From NCBI GenBank assembly GCA_964571815.1, contig CAZNDN010000027.1:1-35587 (forward strand): a DNA stretch of 35,587 bases. Direction: 5' to 3'. The DNA is from CAZNDN01 sp964571815 (GTDB lineage Bacteria > Fibrobacterota > Chitinivibrionia > Chitinivibrionales > WJKA01). The notes under the pieces are model-generated. The model was not told the DNA's origin. It was given only the letters and a program-made list of their open reading frames with translations, and searched no databases. Below, piece by piece: positions 35,401 to 35,587 of the stretch (position 1 is the first letter of the stretch; every line of letters starts with the position of its first letter). The translations under genes were made by a program, and so were the position numbers.

Positions 35401-35587
35401 GTTCGGCCCGGCGGTCCTTCACGTTCGGAAAGTACAGGTGCAGGCCGCAGATCTTGACCGGTTTGAGTGTGTGCTTGAAATAGATTTCTTCTCCGCGGTC
35501 CCGATGGTAGCGGGGCCAGAATATCTCGACTTTGCTGAGATACGTGTCGTGGGCCTGACGGATCAGGGAGTAGAATCGCGGAAGGAA
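32492..35587 (-). CDS. Hcp (type VI tube) fused to OmpA/peptidoglycan-binding and amidohydrolase-like domains; N-terminus beyond the window
   Basis: The frame is open to the right edge, so the start is outside; the GTG at 35422 is not the start. In order: the C-terminal part of an Hcp/TssD domain (35587 to ~35320: SKVEIFWPRYHRDGEEIYFK, HTLKPVKICGLHLYFPNVKD, YTHLLRCDLRYDKIQWLV, ADARW); a helical linker; an Ig-like segment (~35130-35035, VPGDTVTLKAQTRGIVDGAG); an OmpA fold (LLFNLNSAVPVLDE, VVVFGHADTSGEIAPNYDLA, QLRADAVKALL) split by a peptidoglycan-binding domain (~34575-34375, LTIAHGWSCDPGTVDGMDGP) and resuming at RSSENRRVEVVFFE (~34200). Last is an amidohydrolase_2-like TIM barrel with the metal-site series DSHMHIQ (~34020-34043), GFKMYP (Lys at 33293-33295), PIMVHCSP (His at 33190-33192), LAHFGGDLW (~32970) and LFGTDWY (~32780). 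It would travel as part of the type VI tube and act in a target cell envelope. Confidence 0.72.
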   Translation of the reverse strand, partial: FLPRFYSLIRQAHDTYLSKVEIFWPRYHRDRGEEIYFKHTLKPVKICGLHLYFPNVKDRRAERYTHLLRCDLRYDKIQWLVPKGHLVADARWPLFDTEDFQATEEELAVLSAPMSETEAAYWAWKDQQEARAAIKLFDTQFEHADETRRKKSPKQVVPGDTVTLKAQTRGIVDGAGVDFEIVDVSHKPPRSIARLNGRSRNGWATTEWKVDPGKIDTDDPRLEFNVTAKGKQSERAKLPLAPPLECDLVEIPDLLFNLNSAVPVLDEAGDMIGSATAALAFVHDTPGKEVVVFGHADTSGEIAPNYDLAQLRADAVKALLDDDRDAFKDAVLERSTVRDYQQVLKSLTIAHGWSCDPGTVDGMDGPGTQAGVRAFQDEYNTRFDESIAVDGAIGPQTRGAIFDVMRSLVQEAFAQRTGAREMPSLTYGYGGTGVFSCGESFPVEQAHRDEYRSSENRRVEVVFFEKGQSFTLSEPADRNKLLTEVECPVYGSHTIRRMLPVLVTPTEEDFTVSCIIDSHMHIQSGYCAPIPLLRRKLGAKTRLLGDDRSEMCDPARTVMLDALRGGLGSIQKQDCENIGDFIIRENRETFAPGSVFASSSERGDGESSSSTSNHRGPMQSDGSDREIFSPMIIQTMDMEYAHLAGFDGKTIYHVEREGGAYKKGLYFYYKRKNGLHPEEDGEKEYFELAEIEDFKKWYAQVEETVAAATNHPARLLPMYHYDPRRWNNGPDCLYDEELVTGPWHYPFGQVAGGRPGRQGVFLGFKMYPRLGYMALDRRCRYLPDFYAKCVENDIPIMVHCSPGGMTTHEDVFYLEADREYKRKTGQDVCRSLVTGTNWEPGEYFDLNYGNPRSWREVLEHCSDLRVCLAHFGGDLWKEENSREYRNPWIEEIINLMRDYPNVYTDISCWDFREHGPTFRDFLNDPTYGDVKDRILFGTDWYLSLAIMGGKSYRESCEEAKEFLDEIGQDLWARLALVNPFEFYDLGNEARLKNLEMGLLAEKANRNRVREGYKQFLGFKSRVDQLKEELHQ

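Noticed and set aside
35420..35422. GTG as the start of the large minus-strand protein, giving 976 residues
   Set aside because: The frame continues open to the window edge and the 55 residues before the GTG complete the middle of an Hcp domain; starting at GTG would cut that domain.

Overview
The window looks like a scaffold from a diderm bacterium of roughly 57-60% G+C, probably a metagenome-assembled genome: it carries two runs of exactly 100 N, the usual placeholder for a gap of unknown size. Outer-membrane signs are several lipoprotein signals, a porin-like barrel and an OmpA-type peptidoglycan-binding fold. A V-type ATPase subunit E, a CheX-type chemotaxis phosphatase, sorting-tail-like C-termini on secreted proteins and large Ig/FN3/sulfatase-modifying-factor lipoproteins fit the FCB supergroup (Fibrobacterota-like or a neighbouring candidate phylum). 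That placement is inference; no rRNA or tRNA is visible.

Left third (1-12.5 kb): the start of a V-ATPase operon leaving the left edge, cheX, a gapped conserved secreted protein, a PH-like membrane protein, cysE and a VanZ-like membrane protein. Next is a REP-associated tyrosine transposase (RAYT) unit in which the gene is enclosed by two nested pairs of inverted repeats with one shared core. It is followed on the minus strand by a secreted beta-propeller protein with a clear terminator and a candidate promoter, a polytopic GT-C-like protein, a secreted sulfatase-modifying-factor-like protein and a SirB1/TPR lipoprotein.

Middle (12.5-27.4 kb): a probable remnant of a second GH31 glycosidase, an intact secreted GH31 glycosidase, a porin-like protein, a YfhO-family membrane protein, a giant lipoprotein of tandem Ig-like repeats ending in a formylglycine-generating-enzyme-like domain (interrupted by the second gap), and a GT39-like protein with C-terminal TPRs. 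About 0.8 kb follows without a convincing gene.

Right end (27.4-35.6 kb): a complete dctPQM TRAP transporter operon preceded by two palindromes, then a small IS200-like (Y1) transposase with a cluster of hairpins behind it, then the most interesting locus. A protein running off the right edge starts with the C-terminal half of a type VI secretion tube protein (Hcp). It continues through an Ig-like linker and an OmpA fold with a peptidoglycan-binding domain nested inside it, and ends in a metal-dependent amidohydrolase-like TIM barrel. Its stop codon overlaps by 4 bases the start of an exported, probable lipoprotein gene. G+C falls from about 60% in the OmpA part to 45-50% in the hydrolase and 43% in the partner gene. 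The arrangement is what an exchangeable Hcp-carried toxin with its immunity protein would look like, with an enzyme class I do not know as a type VI cargo. The toxin/immunity reading is a hypothesis.
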